From Sphingomonadales bacterium UBA658 (GTDB taxonomy: Bacteria; Pseudomonadota; Alphaproteobacteria; Sphingomonadales; Sphingomonadaceae): a stretch of 12,663 nucleotides of DNA. Position 1 is the first letter of the stretch. The number at the start of each line of letters is the position of its first letter. The translations under genes and the position numbers were made by a program. Location of the stretch: NCBI GenBank assembly GCA_002299195.1, contig DBOA01000036.1, forward strand, positions 1 to 12,663, written 5' to 3'. The notes beneath the pieces are model-generated. The model was not told the DNA's origin. It saw nothing but the letters and a program-made list of their open reading frames with translations, and made no database searches. Of the stretch, positions 1-7,304 are shown in pieces.

Positions 1-969
1 CTGCTCGCCGATGGCAGTTCGGTGGCCTATCGCGTGCTGGTGGCATGCCCCGGCATTAAGCTGGATTGGGATGCCATCGACGGCTTAAACGAAACGCTCG
101 GTAAAAATGGCGTAACGTCCAACTATCGTTACGACCTTGCCCCTTATACCAACCGCCTTGTGAAGGATTTCAAGCAAGGCCGCGCGCTGTTCACGCAGCC
201 GCCCATGCCGATCAAATGTGCAGGCGCGCCGCAAAAATCAATGTATCTGTCGTGCAGCGCGTGGGAACGTGCCGGGGTGTTAAACGACATTGATGTGCAA
301 TTCCATAACAGCGGCGCAGTGCTGTTCGGGGTCGCGGCCTATGTGCCCGCATTGATGGAATATATCGAACGCTATGACGCGCACTTAAATTTTGAATCGA
401 AGCTGGTTGCGATTGATGGCCCTGCCAAAATTGCGACATTTGAACAGAAACGCGGGGACATCGTCACGCGGGTCGACGAAAAGTTCGACATGATCCATGT
501 CGTCCCGCCGCAAGTCGCGCCAGATTTTGTGCGCAACAGTCCGCTGGCTGCCGCGAGTGGTTTTATCGAGGTCAATGAAGCAACGTTGCAGCATGTGCGG
601 TATGCGAATGTCTTCGCCTTGGGCGATGCCTGCTCAGCGTCAAACGCCAAGACCATGGCGGCAGCGCGCAAGCAAGCGCCGATGGTCGCGGTGAATGTAT
701 TGGCTGCTCTTGAGGGCAAGCCACCTGTCGCCGATTATGACGGCTATGGCAGTTGCCCGTTGACGGTCGAGCGCGGCAAGATTGTGCTCGCCGAATTTGG
801 TTATGGCGGAAAATTGCTGCCGAGCTTCCCGAATTGGTTGATTGACGGCACGCGCCCATCGCGCCTGTCATGGCTGTTAAAGGACACCATCCTTCCCCCA
901 ATTTACTGGCACGGTATGCTCAAAGGGCATGAGTGGATGGTCAAACCCCACAAGATCGGCGCGGCATAA
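1..969 (+). CDS. sqr: Sulfide:quinone oxidoreductase, type II (SQR), 5'-truncated by window edge
   Basis: Flavoprotein that oxidises H2S to sulfane sulfur and reduces membrane quinone. The reading frame is open from base 1, so the N-terminal FAD-binding Rossmann motif lies outside the window; about 322 residues remain. The remainder matches the human SQOR/type II bacterial group. The segment KCAGAPQKSMYLSC (codons 214–255) carries the first redox cysteine (codon 217–219). DGYGSCPL carries the second (codon 754–756). They correspond to Cys201 and Cys379 of human SQOR. The segment VFALGDACS (from about 613) is the C-terminal FAD-contact motif. The C-terminus (DTILPPIYWHGML) is hydrophobic and amphipathic, as expected for the monotopic membrane anchor near the quinone site. 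The in-frame GTG at 22 lies inside the conserved domain and is not the start. The next gene starts 5 bp after the stop. Confidence is high for family and good for function because both catalytic cysteines are present. Confidence 0.93.
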   Translation: MLADGSSVAYRVLVACPGIKLDWDAIDGLNETLGKNGVTSNYRYDLAPYTNRLVKDFKQGRALFTQPPMPIKCAGAPQKSMYLSCSAWERAGVLNDIDVQFHNSGAVLFGVAAYVPALMEYIERYDAHLNFESKLVAIDGPAKIATFEQKRGDIVTRVDEKFDMIHVVPPQVAPDFVRNSPLAAASGFIEVNEATLQHVRYANVFALGDACSASNAKTMAAARKQAPMVAVNVLAALEGKPPVADYDGYGSCPLTVERGKIVLAEFGYGGKLLPSFPNWLIDGTRPSRLSWLLKDTILPPIYWHGMLKGHEWMVKPHKIGAA

Positions 970-974
970 CGGCT

Positions 975-2744
975 ATGAAATTGGCGCGCTATTTGCCGAT
1001 ATTAGAATGGGGGCGCGGCTATGGCGGCGTGACGTTGACCAATGACTTGGTCGCTGCCGCAATTGTCACAATCATGCTCATCCCGCAAAGCCTGGCTTAT
1101 GCCATGTTGGCGGGCTTGCCACCGGAAATAGGGCTATACGCGTCTATTCTTCCCATCATTGCCTATGCCCTGTTCGGGACGAGCCGCGCACTCGCCGTTG
1201 GGCCAGTGGCGGTGATTTCGCTGATGACTTTGACAGCGGCGAGCGCCGTTGCCGCACCGGGCAGCGCCGAATTTATCGCCGCCACACTTGTCCTCGCGTT
1301 GCTGTCCGGGCTGATCCTGATTGTCATGGGTGTGTTGCGTCTGGGTTTTCTTGCGAACCTGTTATCGCATCCTGTTGTGTCGGGGTTTATTACCGCAAGC
1401 GGTATCATCATTGCCACCAGCCAACTCAAGTCGCTGTTGGGCATTAAGGCGTCGGGTGAGGCACTGCCCGAGCTGATCACGACGTTGATCGAAAATGCCA
1501 AGGATACCAATCCTTACACCCTTGCGATTGGCGTGATTGCGACCGGATTTCTATTCTGGGTACGCAAAGGTTTAAAACCCATACTCGTCGGTTTCGGGCT
1601 GGCGGCGCGGCCCGCTGATCTTGTTGCCAAAGCCGGACCCATCGTGGCGGTCGCGTTGTCGATTTTGGCGGTCATTACCTTCGATCTCGAAGCCAAAGGC
1701 GTGAAGGTGGTGGGCGACATCCCGCAAAGCTTGCCGCCCTTTACCGTTCCCTTGTTTGATGCCGGTTTATGGCAGCGACTGGCTGTTCCTGCTTTATTAC
1801 TCAGCATCATTGGGTTTGTGGAATCGGTCTCGGTCGCGCAAACGCTTGCAGCGAAAAAGCGGCAACGCATTGTTCCGGATCAGGAGCTCATTGGTCTGGG
1901 CGCAGCCAATGTCGCCGCCGCTTTTTCGGGCGGCTATCCCGTGACGGGCGGCTTTGCCCGCTCGGTCGTCAACTTTGATGCGGGCGCAGAGACCCCGGCC
2001 GCAGGTGCATTTACCGCAATTGGCATATTGCTCGCGGCCTTGTTCCTGACGCCATTGCTCGCCTCTCTCCCCATCGCGACATTGGCAGGTACAATCATCG
2101 TTGCGGTCTTGAGCCTCGTCGATTTTAAAACGCCGCGTGCGATCTGGCATTATTCCAAAGCCGATTTTGCCGCGATGGCGGCGACGATAGCTGTGACGCT
2201 CCTGATTGGCGTTGAACCCGGTGTGATGGCCGGCGTCGGCCTAAGCCTCGCACTGTTCCTCTGGCGCGCCTCACGGCCACATGCCGCCATTGTGGGACGA
2301 GTTCCCGAGACGGAGCATTTCCGAAATGTGAAACGCCACAAGGTTTTCACTGATCCGCGCATCCTGACCATCCGCATTGATGAAAGCCTGACCTATCTCA
2401 ACGCGCGCTGGTTGGAAGAATTCGTGCTGGAGGAGATTGCCGCACATCCCAAGCTCAAGCATCTCATCCTGATGGCCTCGGCGGTCAACGCGATTGATGC
2501 TTCTGCTCTTGAGAGCATCGAGGCCATCAACCACCGCATGGCCGATGCTGGCGTGTGCCTACACCTGTCCGAAGTCAAAGGCCCGGTGATGGACGCGCTC
2601 GAACGCGGGCATTTCCTGCACGAACTTACCGGACGGGTGTGGCTTTCACAAAATGAAGCTTTTGAAGCCGTGCTGGAAATCGCCAATCGCGAAGAAGAAA
2701 CGCAAACGCCAGCCGATCTGTGGATGGCAAGGGGACTGATATGA
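975..2744 (+). CDS. SulP family anion (sulfate-type) transporter with C-terminal STAS domain
   Basis: Inner-membrane anion transporter of 589 residues, the usual length for bacterial SulP proteins. Residues 20–430 are a series of hydrophobic segments. They include the family signature near the N-terminus (IPQSLAYAMLAGLPP, 36–50) and the conserved SGGYPVTGGFARS motif (318–330). A cytoplasmic STAS domain follows at about 462–572, with the typical N-x-I-D-x-S segment (N505, D508, S510). I chose ATG 975, 5 bp after the SQR stop. The in-frame GTG at 933 would overlap SQR by 37 bases and add residues unlike the family. No clear Shine-Dalgarno lies before ATG 975, so translation may be coupled to SQR. 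The family carries sulfate, bicarbonate, chloride or dicarboxylates, and sequence alone does not give the substrate. Lying between SQR and a bd oxidase, it may move sulfate, sulfite or thiosulfate (inference). Its stop overlaps the cydA start by 4 bases. Confidence 0.93.
   Translation: MKLARYLPILEWGRGYGGVTLTNDLVAAAIVTIMLIPQSLAYAMLAGLPPEIGLYASILPIIAYALFGTSRALAVGPVAVISLMTLTAASAVAAPGSAEFIAATLVLALLSGLILIVMGVLRLGFLANLLSHPVVSGFITASGIIIATSQLKSLLGIKASGEALPELITTLIENAKDTNPYTLAIGVIATGFLFWVRKGLKPILVGFGLAARPADLVAKAGPIVAVALSILAVITFDLEAKGVKVVGDIPQSLPPFTVPLFDAGLWQRLAVPALLLSIIGFVESVSVAQTLAAKKRQRIVPDQELIGLGAANVAAAFSGGYPVTGGFARSVVNFDAGAETPAAGAFTAIGILLAALFLTPLLASLPIATLAGTIIVAVLSLVDFKTPRAIWHYSKADFAAMAATIAVTLLIGVEPGVMAGVGLSLALFLWRASRPHAAIVGRVPETEHFRNVKRHKVFTDPRILTIRIDESLTYLNARWLEEFVLEEIAAHPKLKHLILMASAVNAIDASALESIEAINHRMADAGVCLHLSEVKGPVMDALERGHFLHELTGRVWLSQNEAFEAVLEIANREEETQTPADLWMARGLI
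2729..2735 (+). promoter_or_regulatory. Ribosome binding site of cydA
   Basis: AAGGGGA lies within the last codons of the SulP gene, 5 bases before ATG 2741 and 8 before ATG 2744. It supports a start at one of these two adjacent codons. The in-frame GTG at 2720 lies upstream of the site and is disfavoured. Confidence 0.6.
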
Positions 2745-4150
2745 TGATTGAGCAGGAATGGGCAATAATTCTGGCCCGCGCACAATTTGCTTTTACCGTA
2801 AGCTTCCACTTTCTGTTCCCGGCGTTTTCGATTGGGCTGGCGAGCTTTCTCGCGGTTCTTGAGGGGCTGTGGCTCAAAACCGGTAAGGGCGTGTACGCCA
2901 ATCTCTATCGTTACTGGCTCAAGATATTCGCCGTCGTTTTTGCGATGGGCGTCGTGTCGGGCATCGTCATGTCCTACCAATTCGGCACCAACTGGTCGGT
3001 ATTTTCGGACAAGGCCGGACCCGTCATTGGGCCGTTAATGGCCTATGAAGTGCTGACGGCATTCTTTTTGGAGGCTGGCTTTCTGGGCGTCATGCTTTTC
3101 GGTATCAACAAGGTTGGGCGCAAGCTCCACTTTGTTGCGACACTGGCCGTCGCCATCGGCACCTTCATTTCCGCATTCTGGATACTGTCCGTGAACAGCT
3201 GGATGCAAACGCCAGTGGGATATGAGATCGCGGCCAATGGTCAGTTGATGCCCGGTGATAGCTGGTGGATGATCATCTTCAACCCAAGCTTCCCCTACCG
3301 CCTCGTCCACACTTTGCTGGCGGCTTATCTGACCACGGCCTTTGCAGTGGGGGCGGTTGGTGCCTGGCATTTGTTGAAAGACAAAAGCAATCCGGGGGCG
3401 CGCAAAATGTTCTCGATGGCGATGTGGATGGCGGCAATTGTCGCACCGCTTCAGGTTGTCGCGGGTGACTTTCACGGCATCAATACGCTCGAGCATCAAC
3501 CCGCGAAGGTCATGGCGATGGAGGGGCATTATCAAAGCCATCCCAACGGCGCGCCATTGATATTGTTTGGCATTCCCAACAGCAAAGAGCGGACGGTCGA
3601 TTACGCCATCGAAATTCCCAAAGCATCTTCGTTGATCCTGAAGCATGATCTGAATGCACCGCTCGCGGGGCTTGATACCATCCCCGATGCAGACGAGCCG
3701 CCGGTTGGCATTGTCTTTTGGGCATTCCGGATCATGGTCGGCCTCGGCATGGCGATGGTGGCCATCGGCATGTGGAGCCTGCTCGCGCGGGCAAGAAAGC
3801 GGCTATATGAATGGTCGTGGCTCCATAAGGCCGCATTAGTGATGGGCCCGTCTGGCTTCATTGCGGTGCTGGCCGGCTGGGTGGTGACCGAAGTTGGGCG
3901 GCAACCCTTCACGATTTATGGCGTGCTGCGCACCGTTGATAGTGCGTCGCCATTGGATGCACCCGCGGTTGCTTTCTCGCTTCTCGCCTTTGTCGTCGTA
4001 TATTTCACAGTGTTCGGCATGGGCATTTGGTATTTGCTGCGCTTGATGAAGAAAGCACCGGAGGCACATGAAAGCGCGCTCGATGGTGCCCCAATCCGAA
4101 GCGCAGGCATCACACCTGCACCCGCGGTATTGGAAGGAGCATCGGCATGA
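2741..4150 (+). CDS. cydA: Cytochrome bd ubiquinol oxidase subunit I, short Q-loop (CioA-type)
   Basis: Haem-bearing subunit of the bd quinol:O2 oxidase in the cytoplasmic membrane, 469 residues. All key residues of E. coli CydA align. H23 is the haem b595 ligand (E. coli H19). H190 and M332 are the b558 ligands (H186, M393). E103 and E111 correspond to E99 and E107. K256 and E261 are the quinol-site pair (K252, E257) in GDFHGINTLEHQPAKVMAME. R330 matches R391, and W380, E384 and R387 match W441, E445 and R448. The numbering offset changes from +4 to −61 between the Q-loop and R330, so the C-terminal Q-loop insertion of E. coli CydA is absent. This is the CioA or cyanide-insensitive form. The start is ATG 2741, overlapping the SulP stop as ATGA, behind AAGGGGA at 2729–2735. 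ATG 2744 is equally possible. The stop overlaps cydB by 4 bases. Confidence 0.96.
   Translation: MMIEQEWAIILARAQFAFTVSFHFLFPAFSIGLASFLAVLEGLWLKTGKGVYANLYRYWLKIFAVVFAMGVVSGIVMSYQFGTNWSVFSDKAGPVIGPLMAYEVLTAFFLEAGFLGVMLFGINKVGRKLHFVATLAVAIGTFISAFWILSVNSWMQTPVGYEIAANGQLMPGDSWWMIIFNPSFPYRLVHTLLAAYLTTAFAVGAVGAWHLLKDKSNPGARKMFSMAMWMAAIVAPLQVVAGDFHGINTLEHQPAKVMAMEGHYQSHPNGAPLILFGIPNSKERTVDYAIEIPKASSLILKHDLNAPLAGLDTIPDADEPPVGIVFWAFRIMVGLGMAMVAIGMWSLLARARKRLYEWSWLHKAALVMGPSGFIAVLAGWVVTEVGRQPFTIYGVLRTVDSASPLDAPAVAFSLLAFVVVYFTVFGMGIWYLLRLMKKAPEAHESALDGAPIRSAGITPAPAVLEGASA
4132..4139 (+). promoter_or_regulatory. Strong ribosome binding site of cydB
   Basis: GGAAGGAG lies inside the 3' end of cydA, 7 bases before ATG 4147. 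It is the best Shine-Dalgarno match on the plus strand and fixes the cydB start. Confidence 0.7.
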
Positions 4151-5145
4151 TCGATCTGACAGTCATTTGGGCCAGCATCATTGGCTTTGCCATCATTGCT
4201 TATGTCGTCATGGACGGCTTTGACCTTGGCATCGGCATATTGTTTCCCTTTTTCAAAGTGGGCAAGGACCGCGATACCGCGATGAACAGCATCGCGCCTG
4301 TCTGGGACGGAAACGAAACATGGCTGGTGATGGGGGTCGGCGGTTTGCTTGCGGCCTTCCCGCTGGCGTACGCCATCATTTTACCTGCGCTCTATGCACC
4401 GATGATTGCGATGCTGCTCGGCCTTGTGTTCCGCGGCGTTGCGTTCGAATTTCGCTGGCGTGACCCCGCACATCGCGAACTGTGGGATCGCGCATTCACG
4501 CTGGGCTCGTTCATTGCCACCTTCGCGCAAGGGATAGCGCTTGGCGCGCTGCTCCAAGGCATTACCGTTGAAGGCCGCTCCTATGCAGGCGGATGGTGGG
4601 AATGGCTGTCGCCATTTAGCATTTTGACCGGCTTTGGGCTGGTGGTTGGCTATGCGCTTTTGGGCGCGTGCTGGCTGAACTGGAAGACCGAAGGCGCATT
4701 GCAGCGTCAATCGGTCACGTATGCCGGACGGCTGGGCATAAGCTTGCTTTTGATGATCGGCCTCATCAGCCTCGCCACGCTGACGCTTGAGGCGCAATAT
4801 TATCTGCGCTGGTTGAGCTATCCGGGTGTACTGGCAACGGCGATAGTGCCGATTGCCACCATCGCCGTGACATTCCTTTTCTACCGCAGCCTGCGCCAGA
4901 CCAAGGACGCGCAGCCGTTCTTTTGGGCACTCGCATTGTTTGGCTTATGCTTGATTGGCCTTGGCATTTCGCTCTGGCCAAACGTCATTCCGGCGCGGGT
5001 CACCATCTGGGAAGCAGCAGCGCCACATCGCAGCCAAGTCTTCATGTTGATCGGCGCATCCATCATGGTCCCGATCATTGTTGCTTATACCGCATGGTCC
5101 TATTGGGTGTTTCGCGGCAAAGTCGGCCACGACGGATATCATTGA
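4147..5145 (+). CDS. cydB: Cytochrome bd ubiquinol oxidase subunit II (CioB-type)
   Basis: Second large membrane subunit of the bd oxidase, 332 residues. This is close to CioB proteins and shorter than E. coli CydB (379). Family signatures visible are DGFDLGIG (23–30), WDGNETWL (53–60) and VFRGVAFEFRW (94–104). D26 and D54 are probable equivalents of E. coli D29 and D58. Hydrophobic segments run over the whole length. The start is ATG 4147, which overlaps the cydA stop as ATGA and sits 7 bases after a strong GGAAGGAG (4132–4139). Translational coupling with cydA would help keep the subunits at equal levels. The gene ends at TGA 5143–5145, whose last base is the first base of the next start codon. 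Confidence 0.95.
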   Translation: MIDLTVIWASIIGFAIIAYVVMDGFDLGIGILFPFFKVGKDRDTAMNSIAPVWDGNETWLVMGVGGLLAAFPLAYAIILPALYAPMIAMLLGLVFRGVAFEFRWRDPAHRELWDRAFTLGSFIATFAQGIALGALLQGITVEGRSYAGGWWEWLSPFSILTGFGLVVGYALLGACWLNWKTEGALQRQSVTYAGRLGISLLLMIGLISLATLTLEAQYYLRWLSYPGVLATAIVPIATIAVTFLFYRSLRQTKDAQPFFWALALFGLCLIGLGISLWPNVIPARVTIWEAAAPHRSQVFMLIGASIMVPIIVAYTAWSYWVFRGKVGHDGYH

Positions 5146-5246
5146 TGCCGCGCGCCAAACAATTGGGCTGGTTCTTCGGCATCTGGGCGCTGAGCGTTGC
5201 AGCGCTGGCGATCGTCGGAAGTGCTATCCGCTGGATATTGCTCTAA
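5145..5246 (+). CDS. Small membrane protein of the bd oxidase operon, DUF2474-like (CydX-like role)
   Basis: A 33-residue protein starting at ATG 5145, overlapping the cydB TGA by one base (TGATG), and ending at TAA 5244–5246. It has a basic, short N-terminus (PRAK) and one hydrophobic helix (about residues 8–31, GWFFGIWALSVAALAIVG) ending in RWILL. This layout and the W/L/A-rich helix resemble DUF2474 proteins, which are commonly encoded just after cydB in proteobacteria with CioAB-type oxidases. In E. coli the unrelated small protein CydX occupies a similar genomic place and stabilises haems in the complex. A similar structural role here is inferred from position, size and topology. A separate function cannot be excluded. 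Confidence 0.82.
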   Translation: MPRAKQLGWFFGIWALSVAALAIVGSAIRWILL

Positions 5247-5256
5247 AAGGTTGCAT

Positions 5257-5262
5257 AAGGAG
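5257..5262 (+). promoter_or_regulatory. Ribosome binding site of the methyltransferase gene
   Basis: AAGGAG lies 10 bases before ATG 5273, in the 26-base gap after the small membrane protein. It selects ATG 5273 over the longer in-frame option at 5078, which would run through the end of cydB and the whole small gene. Confidence 0.7.
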
Positions 5263-5272
5263 TGGCGCAAAA

Positions 5273-6136
5273 ATGACCGAGATGAACAACGGCCCGGAAA
5301 CATTGAAGGGCGAAGATTGGGCAGGCGAAATGGGTGCCAAATGGCTTGCCAATCTCGCATGTTTTGAAGGCATGATCGCGCCCATTGGCGAAGCGCTTCT
5401 TCGGCAAGCCGATTTTAAACCCGGCGAACGCGTGCTTGATATCGGCTGCGGTGGCGGCGGGACGACAATTGCCATCGCCAAGGCCGTCGCGCCTTCCGGC
5501 GAAGTTGTTGGCATCGACATTTCACCCGACTTGACGACCGCGTCTCTGCGGCGTGCCAAAGACGCTGGAGTCACCAACATTGGGTTCATCTGCGCTGATG
5601 GAGCCACGGTCCAGTTGGAAGATGCCCCATTTGACAGGCTCTTTTCGCGCTTTGGCAGTATGTTTTTTCCCGAACCGCATAAGGCCTTTGCAAATTTGCA
5701 CTCTCTGCTGCGTCCCGGTGCGCGGATTGATCTGGCGGTCTGGGGTCCACCACGCGACAATTTGTGGATGATGGAAATGATGGGCGTGGTCCGCCGCTAT
5801 GTCGAAATCCCCCCGGCGGTTCCCCGCGCGCCCGGCCCATTCGCCTTTGAAGATCTCGACTATCTGAACGAAATACTTGCGTGCGGCGGCTTTTCGGAAG
5901 CCAGCGTCGTGGCCTATAATGGGCTTCAACCGATTGGTGGCGTGAATGCCGCACCGCATGATGCAGTATCGTTCGTGCTATCTTCAATGGCGGCTGGACG
6001 CGCGCTAGAGGAACAAGGTGCAGATGTTCGCGCGGCAGCCGAAGCGGATTTGGTCGAACTATTCCAAAAGCATTATGTAGCCGGGCAAGGCGTGATGATG
6101 CACGGTAAGGCTTGGCTCGTGTCGGCGACGGCTTGA
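5273..6136 (+). CDS. Class I SAM-dependent methyltransferase, substrate unknown
   Basis: A 287-residue cytosolic protein with a Rossmann-type SAM-binding fold. Motif I is VLDIGCGGGGT (54–64). The acidic residue closing strand β2 is D82 in VVGIDIS. The adenine-contact region is CADGATVQL (107–115). The conserved FDRLFSRFGSMFF (120–132) follows at strand β4. The N-terminus (residues 14–31, with W16 and W24) is typical of COG2226-like methyltransferases that start with a W…G…W segment. It is not a clear UbiE, because motif I and the rest differ, so a quinone-methylating role is only a guess. Other possibilities are small-molecule or thiol methylation. The start is ATG 5273 with AAGGAG 10 bases upstream. 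It lies 26 bp after the bd oxidase genes on the same strand and is probably cotranscribed. It is the last plus-strand gene in the window. Confidence 0.88.
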   Translation: MTEMNNGPETLKGEDWAGEMGAKWLANLACFEGMIAPIGEALLRQADFKPGERVLDIGCGGGGTTIAIAKAVAPSGEVVGIDISPDLTTASLRRAKDAGVTNIGFICADGATVQLEDAPFDRLFSRFGSMFFPEPHKAFANLHSLLRPGARIDLAVWGPPRDNLWMMEMMGVVRRYVEIPPAVPRAPGPFAFEDLDYLNEILACGGFSEASVVAYNGLQPIGGVNAAPHDAVSFVLSSMAAGRALEEQGADVRAAAEADLVELFQKHYVAGQGVMMHGKAWLVSATA

Positions 6137-6305
6137 AAATGTTTTTTCTGAACCGCCGCTTTTGCCAACCGGAGTGAACGGCTTGTTTGGAAGGCGAAGC
6201 ATGATCGTTTCAACGGCCGGTATGTTGGCGAGAATTGCTCAAGAGAAATTTTCGGTTTCTCCAATGCATTTGGAAATTGCAGCAGCGCCCCGCCTCAGCT
6301 TCGCT
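6137..6305 (+). other. Convergent intergenic gap between the two operons
   Basis: About 170 bases separate two converging transcription units. I found no GC-rich hairpin followed by a T-run on either strand. A T6 run at 6141–6146 has no good stem before it. The small inverted repeat TCCAA-TGCAT-TTGGA around 6259–6273 has only a 5-bp stem. A 40-codon frame from ATG 6201 to TAA 6321–6323 runs through the gap and 18 bases into the virB11 3' end on the opposite strand. It has a weak GGAAGG upstream and no recognised family. No tRNA remnant, repeat pair or transposon end is visible. Confidence 0.6.
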
Positions 6306-7304
6306 TTATGCGGCGTTCGTTAATTCGACACAGCTTATGGCACGTTGGCCGCTGTGGCGGTCAAGTTGGATGACAACGTCGATTATGGACCGGGCGTACT
6401 CCATCGTTTCCTGACGACCAAGGCCAAGTCCGGCCTGCATACACATGAAGGCAATTTGTTCGAACGCGCCTTGGGGTGAATTGGCGTGCACCGTACTGAT
6501 GGAACCGGGATGACCGGTATTGATGGCCCGCAAAAACGTGACTGTTTCGCCGCCGCGCAATTCGCCCACGATCAATCGGTCCGGCCGCATACGCAGCGAA
6601 GCGCGCATAAGATCGTCCACCGTCACGCGTGCCTCACCTTGATCGCCAGCCACAGCGACCAAGCCAAGCGCATTGTCGCTACTCAGCCGGATTTCAGGGG
6701 TGTCCTCAATGGCAATGACCCGCTCATGTTTCGGAATTTCCTTTAGCAGCGCGTTCAGCAAGGTTGTTTTGCCAGAGGACGTGCCGCCAGAAATGAGCAT
6801 CGTTTTGCGCGCCGCAACGGCCGCACAGAAAAAGCCAAGATAATCTTGTTTCTGCAAAAGCGCCGCAAGCATGGGGCTATCATCAGCGGCATTACGCGCC
6901 GATGGCAGCGCGCTTTGTTCAAAATAGCTCTCCAACGTCATGTCTTGCAGCCGGTGTTTGCGGATCGCGAGCGCAACATCACCGCGCGTTGCGGGCGGCA
7001 ACACCATCTGCACGCGGGCACCGCCCGGCAATATGGCGGCGAGCAACGGACTTTCGCGGCTAACCCCTTGATGGTTGATGCGTGCGATCTGGTGCGCAAG
7101 GCGTTCCAGCAACTGGCTGTCAACTTGTGGTGCGTCGTGCCGTTCCATCTGCGCAAACCCAAGCCGCTCAACCCATATTTCATGCGGCCGGTTCACCAAT
7201 ATTTCGGTCACATCATCGCAGGCCAGCCATTCGCCAAATGGCTCTAGATAGCTGTTGAGATAGACATTTTCGGCATCGCCAGCCATGGGCGCCGCATGCC
7301 TCAT
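6306..7304 (-). CDS. virB11: VirB11-type secretion ATPase of the type IV secretion system
   Basis: Cytoplasmic hexameric AAA-like ATPase that works at the base of the secretion channel, 332 residues, a usual size. Visible motifs are: Walker A GGTSSGKT (173–180), Asp box AIEDTPE (198–204), Walker B LIVGELRGGE (244–253) and His box GHPGSISTVHAN (264–275). The N-terminal domain contains the typical VTEILVNRPHEIWVE segment (32–46). All catalytic motifs are intact, so an active enzyme is expected. The start is ATG 7304, overlapping the virB10 stop as ATGA. No good Shine-Dalgarno precedes it, so it probably depends on coupling. A second in-frame ATG six codons later is possible. It is the last gene of the minus-strand operon in this window. 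Confidence 0.95.
   Translation of the reverse strand: MRHAAPMAGDAENVYLNSYLEPFGEWLACDDVTEILVNRPHEIWVERLGFAQMERHDAPQVDSQLLERLAHQIARINHQGVSRESPLLAAILPGGARVQMVLPPATRGDVALAIRKHRLQDMTLESYFEQSALPSARNAADDSPMLAALLQKQDYLGFFCAAVAARKTMLISGGTSSGKTTLLNALLKEIPKHERVIAIEDTPEIRLSSDNALGLVAVAGDQGEARVTVDDLMRASLRMRPDRLIVGELRGGETVTFLRAINTGHPGSISTVHANSPQGAFEQIAFMCMQAGLGLGRQETMEYARSIIDVVIQLDRHSGQRAISCVELTNAA

Noticed and set aside
933..974. GTG 933 as start of the SulP gene
   Set aside because: Overlaps SQR by 37 bases and adds 14 polar residues not typical of the family; ATG 975 lies 5 bp after the SQR stop.
5078..5272. Longer N-terminus for the methyltransferase
   Set aside because: It would overlap the end of cydB and the whole small membrane gene. 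ATG 5273 has AAGGAG at good spacing and matches family length.
6259..6273. TCCAA-TGCAT-TTGGA hairpin as a terminator
   Set aside because: Only a 5-bp, AT-containing stem with no T-run on either side; too weak to call.
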